Shown here: positions 11,887-23,516 of the stretch, piece by piece
Layout: every line of letters begins with the position of its first letter
Numbering within the stretch: position 1 is the first letter of the stretch
NCBI GenBank assembly: GCA_033032865.1
Contig: JAWHQI010000258.1
Coordinates: 558,001 to 622,000 of the forward strand
DNA length: 64,000 bases
Direction of reading: 5' to 3'
DNA from: Dactylorhiza incarnata
Taxonomy: Eukaryota > Streptophyta > Magnoliopsida > Asparagales > Orchidaceae
Notes under the pieces: generated by a model
What the model saw: only the letters and a program-made list of their open reading frames with translations
Databases searched by the model: none
What the model was told of the DNA's origin: nothing
Translations under genes and position numbers: made by a program

Positions 11887-12600
11887 TTAGAGACTGAAGT
11901 TGTAAAATAAGTTTTGTGACCTAATTTTATGATCTTGTCCATGGACAAAATTGGCATGAAGTGTGTTGTGGGTAGATTGAGGGTCCATTTGTTTTAGCTG
12001 ATGGGCGTCGTTCCGTCCAGTCCTAAACAGAGTTTCGCAATCCACGACTGTTTGGAAGCGAAAACTACCTAAAATGACGGAAATTAATTCAGCAGTGCTT
12101 AAGTCAAAATGCCACCGCAGCCTCGAGCTCCATTCCCCCTCATCCCAAACGGCGGATCTCCTCTTCCGCTCTTCTCTAACCCGGTCCTCCACTTCCACTC
12201 TTCTTGATCCTGATCTAAGATCGCCCCTGCAGCAGGAAACAACAAGATCGCTAGATCTTCATCTTTCTTTCTCTCGACTGCAACTGATCACGTCATCCGC
12301 AACGTTCCTGTCGCCCTCGCTCCAACCACTTCCCGTCGCCACTGCAGCAGGAAAGAAGATCACTCGATTTTCTACCTCCTTCCCCTCAACGACAGTCCCT
12401 CGTCCTTGTCGCGTCGAACGCAGTTTCTTCCCATCGCCCTCGATCCGGTCTCTTCCCGTGACCTCTGCAGCTCCGAGCTCTTCCCGTGACCTCTGCAGCT
12501 CCGAGCTCTTCCCGTCTTCAGGAATCAGAGCAGGTAACCTTCACCGAATGCAATTGGTTGTTGGATCCATTTTTTCTAGTACTGAATGATGGCCTAAGCC
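11887..12600 (+). other. CT-rich gene-like leader, possibly transposon-borne
   Basis: A pyrimidine-rich stretch at 12100-12530 resembles a plant 5' leader. The open frame at 12074-12589 is low-complexity Ser/Pro/Leu and unlikely to be a real protein. A tandem copy of a 28-bp unit beginning TTCCCGTGACC lies at about 12455-12511. Sequence near 11977 (GGGTCCATTTGTTTTAGCTG) resembles a Harbinger or hAT terminal repeat, but no matching end was found. Confidence 0.3.
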
Positions 12601-13179
12601 TTGCTGAATTCAATGAAATTTGTTGAACTCATCCCATTATTCAGGTTCTTAGAGATGGTTAACTTCGTGTATTTTTTTATGTGCTGCTATAGGTGAAACT
12701 TCTTTTACACAGATAAAATGTTTATGTAGCAGGAAACATTTTTTCTGGAAACTGAAAATGAATGCCATTGGTTTTAGTGTTCATTTTTCCTGGTACTTCC
12801 ATCTTCGTGTCAGTAAATTGAAAATGAATACGAGGTAGCTAGTGGTTCTGTTAAAGCCGTATGTTCAAAGTGAATGAGGAGTGATGGCCATGAACATGGA
12901 TGCTTGACAAGGATGCGTTTCCAAAAAAAGAAACTACTATGCATGATTCATTCTCATTCATTGATTTAATTAATTTCATTTTACAGTAGGATGTTTGTCG
13001 ATCCATGACTCTTCTTCCTTTTATTACAGTAGGTTAATGCATTTTTTTGTAAATATTGTGCACATGAAAATGATTTCTGCGATCTAAAATGGTACTGGAA
13101 TGACAATCTTTGAAAAAAAAATTGTTTACAATCTCATATAATTTCTTGATAGATGAGAAAAATAAAGGAGCATCGGCGA

Positions 13180-13660
13180 TATGTGAGTCAAATGATGTAC
13201 TGATATTCTATGACCTATGAATCAAAGAAATGGAGCGGGGTAATAGGCCTACAACCCATTTCAATAAGGACAGGTGGACCAGTTTGGTGGAGAATTTCCA
13301 AGGGCAGACTAGAAAGAAATATGATAAGGTACAAATGAAGAACAACCGGGATCATAAAAAAATAATGAAAATTATGGCATGAGTTGAAACGCGGGGAGAT
13401 TGCGCTATGTTGGAATTCTTCGAGAAAATAATCGATGCATCGGATAGGTGGTGGGATGAGAGGATGAAGGTGAACAAAATATTTGTCTTTACAATTCTAG
13501 ATTTTCATTAAAAATGTCTAATTGTGTTTTTTTTATTAGGTGGTAACAAATGCAAAGAAGTTTCAATATGCAAATATACCGCCAGAGTTAGAGGAAAAAA
13601 TGGATGTGATGCTTAGATCAGTAGTGACTATCGGAGATTATGCGTGTGATAGCTTCTCAA
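13180..13660 (+). pseudogene. MYB/SANT-like domain remnant, PIF/Harbinger type
   Basis: With stops, the plus strand reads RPTTHFNKDRWTSLVENF, then TRKKYDKVQMKNNRDHKK and ASDRWWDERMK. This is the pattern of the Myb/SANT-like DNA-binding proteins that accompany PIF/Harbinger transposases in plants (W-x-F core, YDKVQMKN-like block, ASxxWW). A possible intron donor and acceptor at about 13470-13540 split it, and the continuation (PPELEEKMDVMLRSVVT) follows. At least one stop interrupts the frame. No transposase DDE domain is present. Confidence 0.6.
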
Positions 13661-14936
13661 ATAGAAGTTATTTTCATCATTTATTTAGACCAAATCATTC
13701 ATTATGATTGATAAATATATGTTTAAATGTGCTAAATTTAGACTATTCGCTATTTTGTTAAACTTGAATATTATCACTATTTCTATATGATTTTATTGTA
13801 GAAATTCTAGAGAAATCAACTTGAAGAGTAGAAGACAGTGCAAAATAAGTTAACACCAGTTTGGAGCAGCTTCTCAAGCCTTAAAGTCATGCGACATCAA
13901 AATGTCAACAAATTTAGTGCTGATTTTGAGTAGGAAATGGTAGCAGAAAAATAAGTCATGACTTCCCCAAAATAAGTCATGACTTATTGGCGAAAATCCA
14001 AGTTTTTAAACTCCGAATTTCACGCAAATCGACGGTTACGGATGGGAAAGGAGGCATCTATTCAGCCATTGGAGTTTCCTAAGAGGAAGGCGCGACTATA
14101 TAGAGGAATATGGAGAGAAAAAGCATCTTTGGTCATTTTTGAAAGAGAAGGAAGAGGAGATCTAGGGTTTAGGCGATTTTGAAGTGGAAGAAGAGATCAT
14201 GTTTTGTAAGATTGTTCTTATTTGTTTGTTCTCTTCCGTTGTCATGAACTAATTTCTCCACTCTTGTATTGTGAGAGTACTTTGTATTTTGCAATGATGA
14301 CTTTTTAAATCATCTTTGTGATTGTTTGGTGAATGATCTTTATTGAAAATATGATCTTTGTTTTGGAACTTTTGGCCAAAGTTTCACCTTTCTACTGCGC
14401 TCCATAATTCAAGAGATAAGTTGTGTAAGTGCATCATAAGTTCGATATAGCATTTGAAGGGAGAAAGAGATTTCCTCTTGGTGTTAGCAACATAGGTTTT
14501 TATTCTTTATGCGGTTCTTTTTCTCACCTGAGTTAGAGATGACAAAGGAGATAAGGGATTAGGGATTAGATACGGATTTCTAGTTTAACATCGTTGCAAG
14601 ATATTTCACCACGCATTTTCCACAAAATTTCTTTTATAAAATCATTGCACTATACTTAGGAAATCACGATACAAGACTATTTCTCATAACTGATAAAAAG
14701 TATTTTCCCAAAGATCTGTAGTTTATTTCAATTAGGAGTGATCTTTTTTAGTTTTGTTTTTATAATTGAAATTTTTGTTATTGAATTGCTTGGATTTGAA
14801 GAAAAGACATCTGGTATTTGTAAGCGCTGAATTAGACACTTCTCAGAGGGAACGATCATTACTCTCATTTTATTACTTGAACCGGCAAGTGCACTTGCAT
14901 TTAAAATACACAACCGTTTTTGGGCGTATCAAGTTT

Positions 14937-14956
14937 TTGGCGCCGTTGCCGGGGAA
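14937..14956 (+). other. primer-binding site, tRNA-Asp type
   Basis: TGGCGCCGTTGCCGGGGA complements the 3' end of plant tRNA-Asp. It is the standard minus-strand primer site of Athila/Tat-group gypsy elements. It lies a few bases after a plausible LTR end (GGGCGTATCA). Confidence 0.85.
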
Positions 14957-15148
14957 GTGCAATTAATTTAGTGTTTATTCTTGCAATATTAGTAAATCTT
15001 GAGTATTTAGAGCTCAAGTTTCTATTTTATTCTTATTTTATTTTAAAAGTTTATTAAGCAGGTTATCCGTGTTTGATATAATTTTTTAGGGTAGTTTAAT
15101 TTTGCAAATAAATTTTAATTTTATTTTAACCGCATCCGTTCAAAAAAA

Positions 15149-15514
15149 ATGTATACACATGTGAGATGCGAGTGGTGTGGATCGTTTAGTCATACTACTG
15201 ATGTGTGTTACATGTGGACTGTTGGGTATCATTCGTGGCTCGCAAAACATAGAGAATATTTAGGTCCCCAATATTGTGCGACAAATCATTATAACCTTGC
15301 GTCCCCACGTCAAATAATTCATCGGCCCTATGACCCGACTCTTTGGTTGTCGAGCAATAATGTTAGGAAGTGTTTATTTTGTCATAATACGGACCACGTC
15401 TTGAAAAATTGTGTCGCTTACCAAAGACAGATGGAGAAAAATTACGAAGCGGGGCATCCAGATCATGTCTACTACCCCAGTACTACCATTTTAGGGTGGG
15501 ACTATTGCAGATAA
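15149..15514 (+). CDS. small protein with two CCHC zinc knuckles (Gag-like)
   Basis: A 121-residue open frame has two CX2CX4HX4C knuckles, CEWCGSFSHTTDVC near the N-terminus and CLFCHNTDHVLKNC near residues 76-89. Aromatic-rich sequence lies between them. Such knuckles bind nucleic acid in retroelement Gag proteins. No capsid or matrix region precedes it, so it may be only the nucleocapsid-like part of a reduced gag. The start codon is the first Met after the leader; no other evidence supports it. It sits 180 bases downstream of the primer site and directly upstream of the acidic frame at 15528. Confidence 0.6.
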   Translation: MYTHVRCEWCGSFSHTTDVCYMWTVGYHSWLAKHREYLGPQYCATNHYNLASPRQIIHRPYDPTLWLSSNNVRKCLFCHNTDHVLKNCVAYQRQMEKNYEAGHPDHVYYPSTTILGWDYCR

Positions 15515-15527
15515 GCCCCTCATAATT

Positions 15528-16322
15528 GTGGACCCGTATATTGATATTGATGCGTCATCTCCTCATACTCATTCATCACCTAGTTTTGATTCACCCACGA
15601 AGGAACCTGAACATGTATTTTCTGAATTATATATTAATAGCGTTCCTACATTTTCTTTGCAAAACGTTTCTACACCTATTTTTATCGATCATGTCGAAGA
15701 TATTGCGCAGGGTAATGGCACAGAACCTGAGTCTGCGCCAAAGTGGGACGAAGATATTTTTCTCTCCGATGGGGGGAATAATTCTTTGGAGCACGATGAC
15801 GCGCCAATGTGGGATGAAGAAGAAATCCTTTTTAATAAGAAGGTTTGCACTTCTTCATTGGATGAGGAGGTCCAACTCACCACTGAGGCCCTTGAGTTCT
15901 TGGGTTCCCCTTGCTACGATGCTTACGATACCGACATTGATCAAGCTTCGGAACCTGCTGGGAGTGAAACCGGGATCACTCCTACGATTAGAAATCATTT
16001 ATGTTCTTCTTCTATTTTATTTCCTAATCTCCTTTCATTATCTGAGCCAAAGCAAGTTGATGTGTCATAGATGCCTCAGGAGGATATTAAGCATTATCCT
16101 CAAGTTGATGAGATGGGTATCCACTTAATTGAGAAGGTTGATTCCTCCTCCATAGTGGAAGCCCCATTCATTTTCTTCTCCTCATACAGCCTTCATGTTG
16201 ATGATGATACATTGCTGGGCAAGGATACATATTATGGTGAGAATAGTGAGGAACACTCCTCATGTTCTTACTTTTTGTTCCCTCTACCTGTGTTGTGCAC
16301 GTATTATTATTTAGATAGATGA
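15528..16322 (+). pseudogene. acidic ORF of the same LTR element, broken by one stop
   Basis: One reading frame runs from MDPYIDIDASSP at 15528 to 16322 with a single TAG at 16068-16070. The product would be about 264 residues, rich in Asp, Glu and Ser, with repeated PKWDEDIF / PMWDEEEI phrases near residues 70 and 95. There is no recognised domain. Similar acidic frames occur downstream of gag in large non-autonomous gypsy-derived elements, but the homology here is inferred from position only. Confidence 0.45.
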
Positions 16323-16714
16323 GTAGTTGTTTTATCGCCGTATCGGTACCCGCTACCAACACGAATATTAGAACAGTTACCTGTTCATTTTTCTTTTCAT
16401 CGTCCAATAATTTAGAAATTTAAAATTTCTGAATAAGTCGTGTTGGGAGGACAATAACCCCAGTAATTATCTTATTTTTCCTACATTTTTATTTTTTAAC
16501 TTAGTTTAGGTAATTGAAATTTATCAATTTGAACTTTATGTGGATTGTGACATGATGCAACCGTCATGTTGGGACGGTAAATTAGGCGTTTATTGGGAGG
16601 CAACCAAATTATGTATTAGTATTATTACTTTTATATAAGTGTTAATTTTAGTGTACGTTCATAGTGTTGGAGTGTTGGAGAAAGTTTTGATCGCCGATGT
16701 TGGGTCAAATTTTC

Positions 16715-16965
16715 ACATTTTCCCCATTTTCTGCCGCACAGGAAATGTCATGACTTATTTTGAATAAGTCAAGACTTAAATTTTTCGGTCATTTTCCTCA
16801 TTTTCTGCCGCACAGGAAATGACATGACTTATTTTGACTAAGTCATGACTTAAATTTTTCGGCCATTTTCTTCTTAAAAGCATAAAATTTAAAGGAAGAA
16901 AAAGTCATGACTTATTTTGCATAAGTCATGACTTGAAATTTTCGGACATTTTCCTTTTAAAAGCT
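16715..16965 (+). repeat. tandem units built on a TCATGACTTA palindrome
   Basis: Three diverged units of about 85 bp. Each contains AAGTCATGACTT-type inverted words around a TTTTG centre, followed by TTTTTCGG(C/T)CATTTTC. Two units also share CTGCCGCACAGGAAATG. The same palindrome occurs twice at about 13952-13986, in the presumed 5' LTR. Confidence 0.75.
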
Positions 16966-17276
16966 CTGCATATATTCCTTCCAATTGACTGATTGCTGAG
17001 TTAACGCTTATGTCTTCATTGAAATGATTGCATGTCATAGTTTGTGTTGCTTCCCCATAATTGTTATGCAGTTGAAGCTCCTCTTGCTATAATATTTCAA
17101 CATTTGCTGCAACTGGGACTCAAGGGTATATACCAACTGTCGACGACAGATCTTTTCAGATAGGACAATCAGGAAAGTATTTATTTTAATTTTCATTCCA
17201 TACTTACTCCTTTATGAAAATATGAGTTTTCGTATGCATGATTTATATTTGCTAGGGCCTAGCAAATTTCTGAGTG

Positions 17277-17755
17277 TGGGGGTGGGATAACCTCCACCTA
17301 TTGGGTAATGCACATGCTATGGGCGTTGCGCCCCATTATGATCGAGTTATACTATGTATTTCTTATCTCGTCTTATTATGTATTGTTAAGTGTTGGGTTT
17401 GTATTTATATCGAGTCTAGCATAAGTTATATTGTGATGTATCATTATTATATTATGTCTTTATGTCGTGTCATGTCATATTTAGTCCGAGGTGTCATAAT
17501 TACATTCATGCCCTTTTATAAGCCTATATAAACTCATATGTATGCTTGAGATCTTTAATGAATGAAATAAATTCTAATTCCTCAAACCCTAAAGAGATTT
17601 TTGTAGCTCTCTCCACCTGAGCAAGCCCCACTAAGGCAGTCGTGGTTCCGGCTCCGTTGTATCCTCCGTCGTCATCCTCGTCTCTGGTCAACCTCTGACC
17701 ACTCCTCCAACAAGCACATAACACGTTCTTCCCGAGCTCAAACCAACACTTCATC
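17277..17755 (+). repeat. LTR-like sequence, family uncertain
   Basis: TATA-like CCTATATAAACTC near 17522 is followed by a leader ending in CTC/CCA-rich sequence, as in a plant LTR promoter and R/U5 region. It precedes a minus-strand copia fragment. No TSD or partner LTR was found, so the ends are approximate. Confidence 0.35.
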
Positions 17756-18722
17756 CTCAGGGGACACAAGTGTGCGTGAATCGAAGTGATCATATTTGTG
17801 GTACAGTTGAGTTTGAGTGAATTCTAAGTAATAGGCAAAAAAGAAACGATCACCATGTCGCAGAAGAAATATCTTAGCTGCATTTCGACGAAAAGAATAA
17901 GCGACATCAACACTTCTCCAGATATATGTCGTTGTATCCGAGAACAAATAATTGTGGGCAATGGATTCCTGCATAAAGTTGGAAAGTCATGACATAACTA
18001 AGGAGTTTTCAGACTCCCATTGCAGCCAATCTGGTGAGGCCGGAGCATGTTCCCTTGTGGTGTTACTTACATATCCAAACATGCATCAACTTTTTAGGGC
18101 AAGGGTGATGGAGCGAGCCCATGGAGGTAGTTAGTGTCATCTAATCGAATAATGGTGATTTGAGGAGTGTTGTGATCATGGTTTGCACAGATAGATCCCA
18201 CATAAGTCACGGGAGAAGAAGAGGCGCCTCCTCTGGATGAAATAACTAGAGAGTCAACACTCCCTGGCACGGCGATCCAAGAATAAAAATCAATGAATCG
18301 TAGAAACTAGGAGTAGAGAGCCGGAAATAAGGTTTTTCTCATAGAAAGAGGAAAACTTGTGATACGTCACGACAACGGAACCAAGCGAAATCACAATAGG
18401 TAATAAAAATGAGGAAGGATCATATCCTCAACAATGGAGGGAATCATACGTCGAAAAGGGAGTTACTGCTCCAACGAAGGTTCTGGCGTCCGTAAATGCC
18501 GATCGGCACAAAGCGATTCTCGGCGCTTACGGGAACAGGAGATGGAAGCCGAGTGTCGGGCGAGAGGGGTTCTGCGGCCTGACGATCAGAGGATGAGAGA
18601 TTGGAGAGAGAAACGACGTTGGCGGAGAGGAGCAAAGTTGGGAGAGTGAGACGAGACAACAGAAGGCGGAAGCGGGAACGGGACCAGGTGGCGTGTGTGA
18701 GGGAATTAGGGCTCGGATATCA
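17755..18722 (-). pseudogene. copia gag fragment with primer site
   Basis: On the minus strand a primer site TGATATCCGAGCCC (opposite 18709-18722) is followed by a frame-broken gag. Readable blocks are RSITLALKS, SLVMS*LSNFMQESIAH, TTYIWRSVDVAYSF and YYLEFTQTQLYHKYD, matching the conserved order of copia gag (UBN2/retrotran_gag). Its LTR should begin at 18723 and run right, but its far end was not located. Many stops; a decayed copy. Confidence 0.6.
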
Positions 18723-19584
18723 TGTTGAAATTAGGATCTGAATTAATTTTTAAACATGAGTAACACTTATATATATAGGAGTGGGTAAATACAAGAGTAA
18801 GCGGCAGAAGAGTACAAATGAAAGATACAATAATAGCACCCAATTCTAATGCATAGCCACCCGCAAACTCAGCAACATTTCTCGCACGCAGATGACACTT
18901 GCTGGACCAGGCTCTTTTGTGATGGATAAGTTTGTAATAGTGTTAATAGTTAGGGACCTTTTTAGTAGTGTTTTGAAGCTATATTTAACCGTGATCCAAG
19001 GTGTCAGAGTATTGTGGATTCTCATGCAAACATCTGACCATAGCTTCTCTAGCAGGTCTCCTCCTTTCTCATTGGCTCTTATTGCTTAGAGTTTCCCCTG
19101 GCATGGTGAATTGCTCTTATCTGAAAAGTGGCATAATTGTCTTATCTTTCACGAGTTTGTATCTTCCCTAAGTTTCTCTCAGATTTTAACCTTGCTGATT
19201 GATGTTAATAAGCAGGTGTTTTGTAGTTATCATGGAATTGTTTTTGTTCTATAATTCATATAATAAAATCGTGGAGTGTGTGTGCAGTTTCTTCTTGGTC
19301 TATGGGGCTGCTTTTGGTTTGTGATTTGTTGCTTCCTAGAATTGTTTCTAGACAGCATTGTAACAAAGAGATGGAACAGATTATGCGAAGTGTGTGTTTT
19401 ATCCTCTTCTCATAGGCATTTCTTGGGGAGGTAATGAATCAAATATCTATAAACCATTAAACAGAACAAATTGAGGAAAACTTGAATTCACGAAGCAAGA
19501 GTTATAGAAAAGAATAGTTACTAAATTTGGCGGGAAACTCATATAACACAATATAGTTATATGAAGCAAATATAGTTATCTTAC

Positions 19585-19856
19585 TGTTGAAGCTGGTCAT
19601 ATATGACATCAATTGAAGGAGTGGTGAAAGGCGTAGCATAAGTTGTTGATCCTCCGCAAGCAATTCCTTTCCCAAGAGCAGCCTCCAGCAACTGACCTGG
19701 TGTTTGCCGAGTTGGGAATGCATGCGGATTGATGACGATATCAGGGACTATCCCTTCACGGGTGAAAGGAAAGTTCTCCTGGTGCTCTAGTAGACCAATG
19801 ACACCTTTCTGACCATGCATGCTAGAGAATTTGTCCCCCAACCGAGGAGAACGGAC
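19585..19856 (-). CDS. NRPD2: NRPD2/NRPE2 exon, hybrid-binding and switch region
   Basis: 272 bp, encoding visible residues 707-796 plus two bases of residue 797. It begins [19 protein letters not shown] and contains [20 protein letters not shown] and [20 protein letters not shown]. This is the most conserved block of multisubunit polymerase beta subunits, packing around the RNA-DNA hybrid next to the active centre. It follows the LRQ that ends exon 26569-27513. The acceptor is an unusual AAG (TGATTGAAG) and the donor is a good GTAAGA. The loop after GKGIACGG appears short. Confidence 0.95.
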
Positions 19857-20421
19857 CTTCAATCATTAAAGATATGACCATTATTATGCCGTTTGAGTTG
19901 ATATTTAATAAGAGTCTAGGAATGGTACTGGCAATAAAAGATAGAGGCCGAAGTAAAGAAAAAATTAGAAAATCCAGAGGAAATTGTTCTGAGAACCCTT
20001 GAATTACTTATAAAAGTTTGCTTAACAACGAAGTATCAAAATCTGATATTCTTCCAAATCAAACATATGAGTTTAAAGTGGACAACACACATCCATGCCC
20101 AAGTATTTCTCGAATAACTAAGAGAACACAAACCTTCAACAATTTAAGAACATGCATAAGCGTATAATACTAACAAACTTTAACTGGTGCTTGAGCTACT
20201 ATTTGTCTAGTCATGATGCAATTACTAAAAGAATAATAAGTTGTTTAAGGGAGATTATTTTTTCGGAGATACGATATACGATTATCTCCTACGATCTTTT
20301 TACGGCCATTTTACGACAATAAAATGGTTTGGGATTAGTCTTGACGTTCGGACACAATTCATTGTTATTTGTGGACACCAGCGAATCTCTTTTCATTTGT
20401 AAACCTCTTGAATAACTTTAT

Positions 20422-20530
20422 CTATATCTATATTATACGAAAAAGAAAAACTTGGGGTGGTCATGGTCTTGAAATAAGACCATCAAATGAATCTCAGCCC
20501 TTCAATTTTACTTTCTTTAATCTATCGGAT
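20422..20530 (+). repeat. dispersed repeat, possible Helitron 5' end
   Basis: TCTATATTATACGAAAAAG followed by GTCTTGAAATAAGACCA and CAAATGAATCT. The second part recurs in the same orientation at 25768-25852. The TCTATATTATA start resembles Helitron 5' ends, but no 3' hairpin with CTRR was found. Confidence 0.3.
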
Positions 20531-20775
20531 AGCTTTGTTTTTTAATATATAAGACTAACATAAAATCAAAAAAATAATGTTGACCGGTATCTTATAGCGC
20601 CCGGAGGATGTGCGTGCGGCGGGAGTGTTGTCGAACACGGTGAGCGACGTGGGATGTCAAGAGAAGAATGAGTTTTGTTGGTGTCATATACTGTGAACGG
20701 GAATGTTGAGTGATAATAAAGTACCGATGCAGCTACACACTGTTCACCGAGATGGCGAGCGATGAGGGCATTATC

Positions 20776-22165
20776 TGTTGGAACAACCCTATTACTGATT
20801 TGGGCTTAGATCACTATCTGTTAACTATGACTAATTTGACCCCAAAGTATAGTCTAAGGGTCAAGGTTTTAGGCTGTTAGAACTTAAGGAAAAGAATAAG
20901 TTTCTGCGTTCGACGAACTCCAAACTGCGTTCGACGAACTCCATTCTGAGTTCGACGAACGGCGTGCTTCAGGTCGACGAATCAAGTTTATTTCTCAGTT
21001 CGACGAACTTCACATTGAGTTCGACAAACTCCTTTCTGTGTTCGACGAACTTGCTCTCCAGCTCGACGCACTCAGTTCTTCAGCCAGTCCAGCAATTTAT
21101 TCTTCAATTCGACGAACTCCAGTTTGAGATCGATGAACTCAGCTCTGCGGTCGAAGAATAAGTATCAAGATGTTCAGATCGACGAAAGTTCTCCTCAGCT
21201 CGACGAATTCAATATTCCAGCTAGCTTATCAGATTTTATCTCTCAGTTCGACGACCTCCAGCTTGAGATCGACGAACTCCAGATTCAGTTCGACGAACTC
21301 AACATTCTGTTCGACGAACTCAGTTCTCAGGTCGACGAAAGTTTCTCTTCAGCTTGTTAATTTCAGAAAGATCAGATATATACTATTCTCTGAACTCAGA
21401 TCAACTAATCAGCAACGGATCTATTCCTATCAGATAAGTCAGGATTTAATCCTTTCCTTTTATTATTCTCATATTTCGAGAAAGTAGCGTTGACATATAT
21501 TGGAAAAGGAAAAGAAATTAAAGGATATTGCTGAATCAGATTGCAGTTACAAGAATATCTCTTCAGAATATTTTATTCCTTAATTAAAAGATTTGATTTC
21601 AAATCAGTCAGAGATTTCTCTAAGGAAAAAGAAAGAAGAAGATTTACAGCAGTACAGGAAGAAGATAACAAAAGTATAGAGAAGAAACAGTCGAGAGAAA
21701 TACAGAAAGAAAAAGTTTTCAGATCTTCATCTTCTACAGCAGCAATTTCATTCTCTGAGAACAACAATGCATATCTTCTCTCAGTTTTCAGCTGCAAGTT
21801 CTAAATCTTCAAGAGCAACAACAATCTGAGAAACCTTTGTCTCTCATATTCATCAACTATCAAGGAAGATATTCTACATTCAAGAGAAAGCTCCATCCTT
21901 CAACTGTCAACCATTTCTATCAGACAGGGGGAGCTTTACAACAACAAATCCACTAATCTTCTCTCAGCTTGTTGACAGAGAAGAACTTCATAAACCCTCT
22001 TTATCCCATCTTGTACAAGGTTCTAACTCCCTTCAAAAGTTAACCCTATGGTGGCAGGGCACCTGATCAAAAATCTGTGGTTGGTGACAGGGCACCTGAT
22101 CAAAAACCTGTAGTTGGTGTTTGGACACCTGATCAAAAACTCATTGGTGATAGGGCACCTGATCG
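20776..22165 (+). repeat. copia-type LTR with internal tandem arrays, truncated
   Basis: Starts TGTTGGAACAACCC, a common copia LTR opening. It holds an 18-unit array of 21-24-bp repeats with the core TTCGACGAACTC (about 20905-21350). Near its right end (22045-22165) are four units of about 34 bp built on GGCACCTGATCAAAAA. It abuts a gypsy fragment at about 22166. No TSD or right terminus was found. Confidence 0.65.
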
Positions 22166-22169
22166 CCGA

Positions 22170-22524
22170 CGACTACATTGCTAACGCCCGGTTTGTGATG
22201 AATAATGTACGGAAATCGTTGAAGATAGGTTTTCCACCGGATATGCATGTCATCCATGCATTTCTGACTATTTATATACTTAAGAGTTTGATGATCCGTG
22301 TATAAAATAAATACTTTGTGGAGGAGGTAGTGCTCCTAATGCTTGAGAGCCCTAACGACGGCATAAAATTCTTGATCATAAGCGGCCCATTTCCGCCTAG
22401 CATCACTCAATTTCTCGCTAAAGAACGCGACCGGACGTTTGTCTTGAGAGAGGACAGCCGCTATACCAATGCCGCTGACATCACAGTGTACCTCAAACAG
22501 TCTGTCAAAGCTGAGTAGAGCCAA
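22170..22524 (-). pseudogene. gypsy RNase H fragment
   Basis: The frame reads FEVHCDVSGIGIAAVLSQD, then RPVAFFSEKLSDARRKWAAYDQEFYAVVRALKH. This is the RNase H domain used by gypsy elements, with its first catalytic Asp (HCDVS) and later Glu (DQEF). It is cut off at the left end of the element. Confidence 0.85.
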
Positions 22525-22616
22525 AACCGGAGCAGAGCTGAGCTTTTACTTGATTAAATCGAAGGACTGGGCGGCCTCCTCACCCCATAGGAACCGCCCC
22601 TTCTTTAAACAGTCTG

Positions 22617-23492
22617 TCATTGGCGTCGTGAGGGTGCTAAGTCACGAATGAATCGTCGGTAGAATGTGGCCAACCCGTGGAACGAGCGCAACTCCGTGAG
22701 GGTTGTAGGCGTCGACCAATCTCGTATCGCCTGGACCTTTTCGGCGTCCACCTGGATGTCGTCCACGCCCACGATGAAACCCAAAAAATTCAACCGTGGC
22801 GCGAGGAATGTACACTTCTTGAGGTGAACAAAGAGCTGGTGATCGGCCAAAACCTTCAACACCGCACGCAAATGAGACAGATGGTCCGCCCTGCTCTTGC
22901 TGAAGATCACGATGTCGTCAAAATAGACCACCACCGATTTCCCCTAGAATGGTCGCAACACCTATGTCATGAGACGCATAAAAGTACTTCGAGCGTTAGA
23001 TAAACCAAAAGGCATTACCCGCCCCTTGAAAAGGCCGCTGGGGGTTTTTAAAGCCATTTTCCATTCATCACCCGGCTTGATGCAGATTTGGTGGTAGACG
23101 CTGCGGAGATCTATCTTTGAGAAGAGCTGAGACCCATCCAACATATCTAACATATCATCAAGGCGCGGTATAAGAAATGAGTACTTGATGGTGATGTGAT
23201 TGATGGCGCGACTGTCGACGCACATCCGCCAGGAGCCGTCCTTCTTTGGTACAAGGAGGGCCGGGACCCCGCAGGGGGTAAGGCTTTCGGCGATGAAACC
23301 CTTCTTCAGTAGCTCCTGCACCTTCTCGTGCAGGATGTCATGTTCCCTGGGGTTCATGCGGAAGTGAGGCAAATTCGGGAGGCGGGACCCCGGTATGAAA
23401 TCAATTTGGTGTTGGATGTCCCGAAGCGGGGGTGGGTGGTCGGGCAGGTCCTCGGTGGTGATGGTGTGGTACTCGTGCAACAACTCCCGCAC
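22617..23492 (-). pseudogene. gypsy reverse transcriptase, one frameshift
   Basis: Two frames form the domain. Positions 22962-23492 contain [19 protein letters not shown], the [19 protein letters not shown] block and [19 protein letters not shown]. Positions 22617-22934 continue with VVYFDDIVIFSKS (the catalytic Y-x-DD motif), then LGFIVG and [18 protein letters not shown]. The break near 22940 lies between the LMT end and the YFDD strand. Catalytic residues are preserved on both sides, so decay is moderate. Confidence 0.9.
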
Positions 23493-23516
23493 GTCGGGTG
23501 CGATCTCTCCCGCGGG

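Larger units (their letters stand above)
13920..17270 (+). mobile_element. non-autonomous LTR element with tRNA-Asp primer site (LARD/TR-GAG-like)
   Basis: A probable 5' LTR (about 13920-14932) has a TATA-like CTATATAGAGG near 14097. A primer-binding site follows and then two open frames, but no protease, reverse transcriptase or integrase. Around 16670-16960 the sequence again resembles the start of the LTR (AAGTCATGACTT palindromes), so a truncated 3' LTR is likely there. Outer boundaries are approximate because no full LTR pair or TSD was found. Confidence 0.65.
11692..19584 (-). other. NRPD2 last intron, about 7.9 kb
   Basis: Bounded by donor GTAAGA after exon 19585-19856 and acceptor TTTCAG before exon 11193-11691. 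It contains a Harbinger-like remnant, a non-autonomous LTR element and copia debris, listed separately. Stretches not covered by those entries, such as 18860-19580, show no recognisable feature. Confidence 0.85.

Noticed and set aside
12074..12589. 171-residue plus-strand ORF
   Set aside because: Low-complexity Ser/Pro translation of a CT-rich leader, with no domain.
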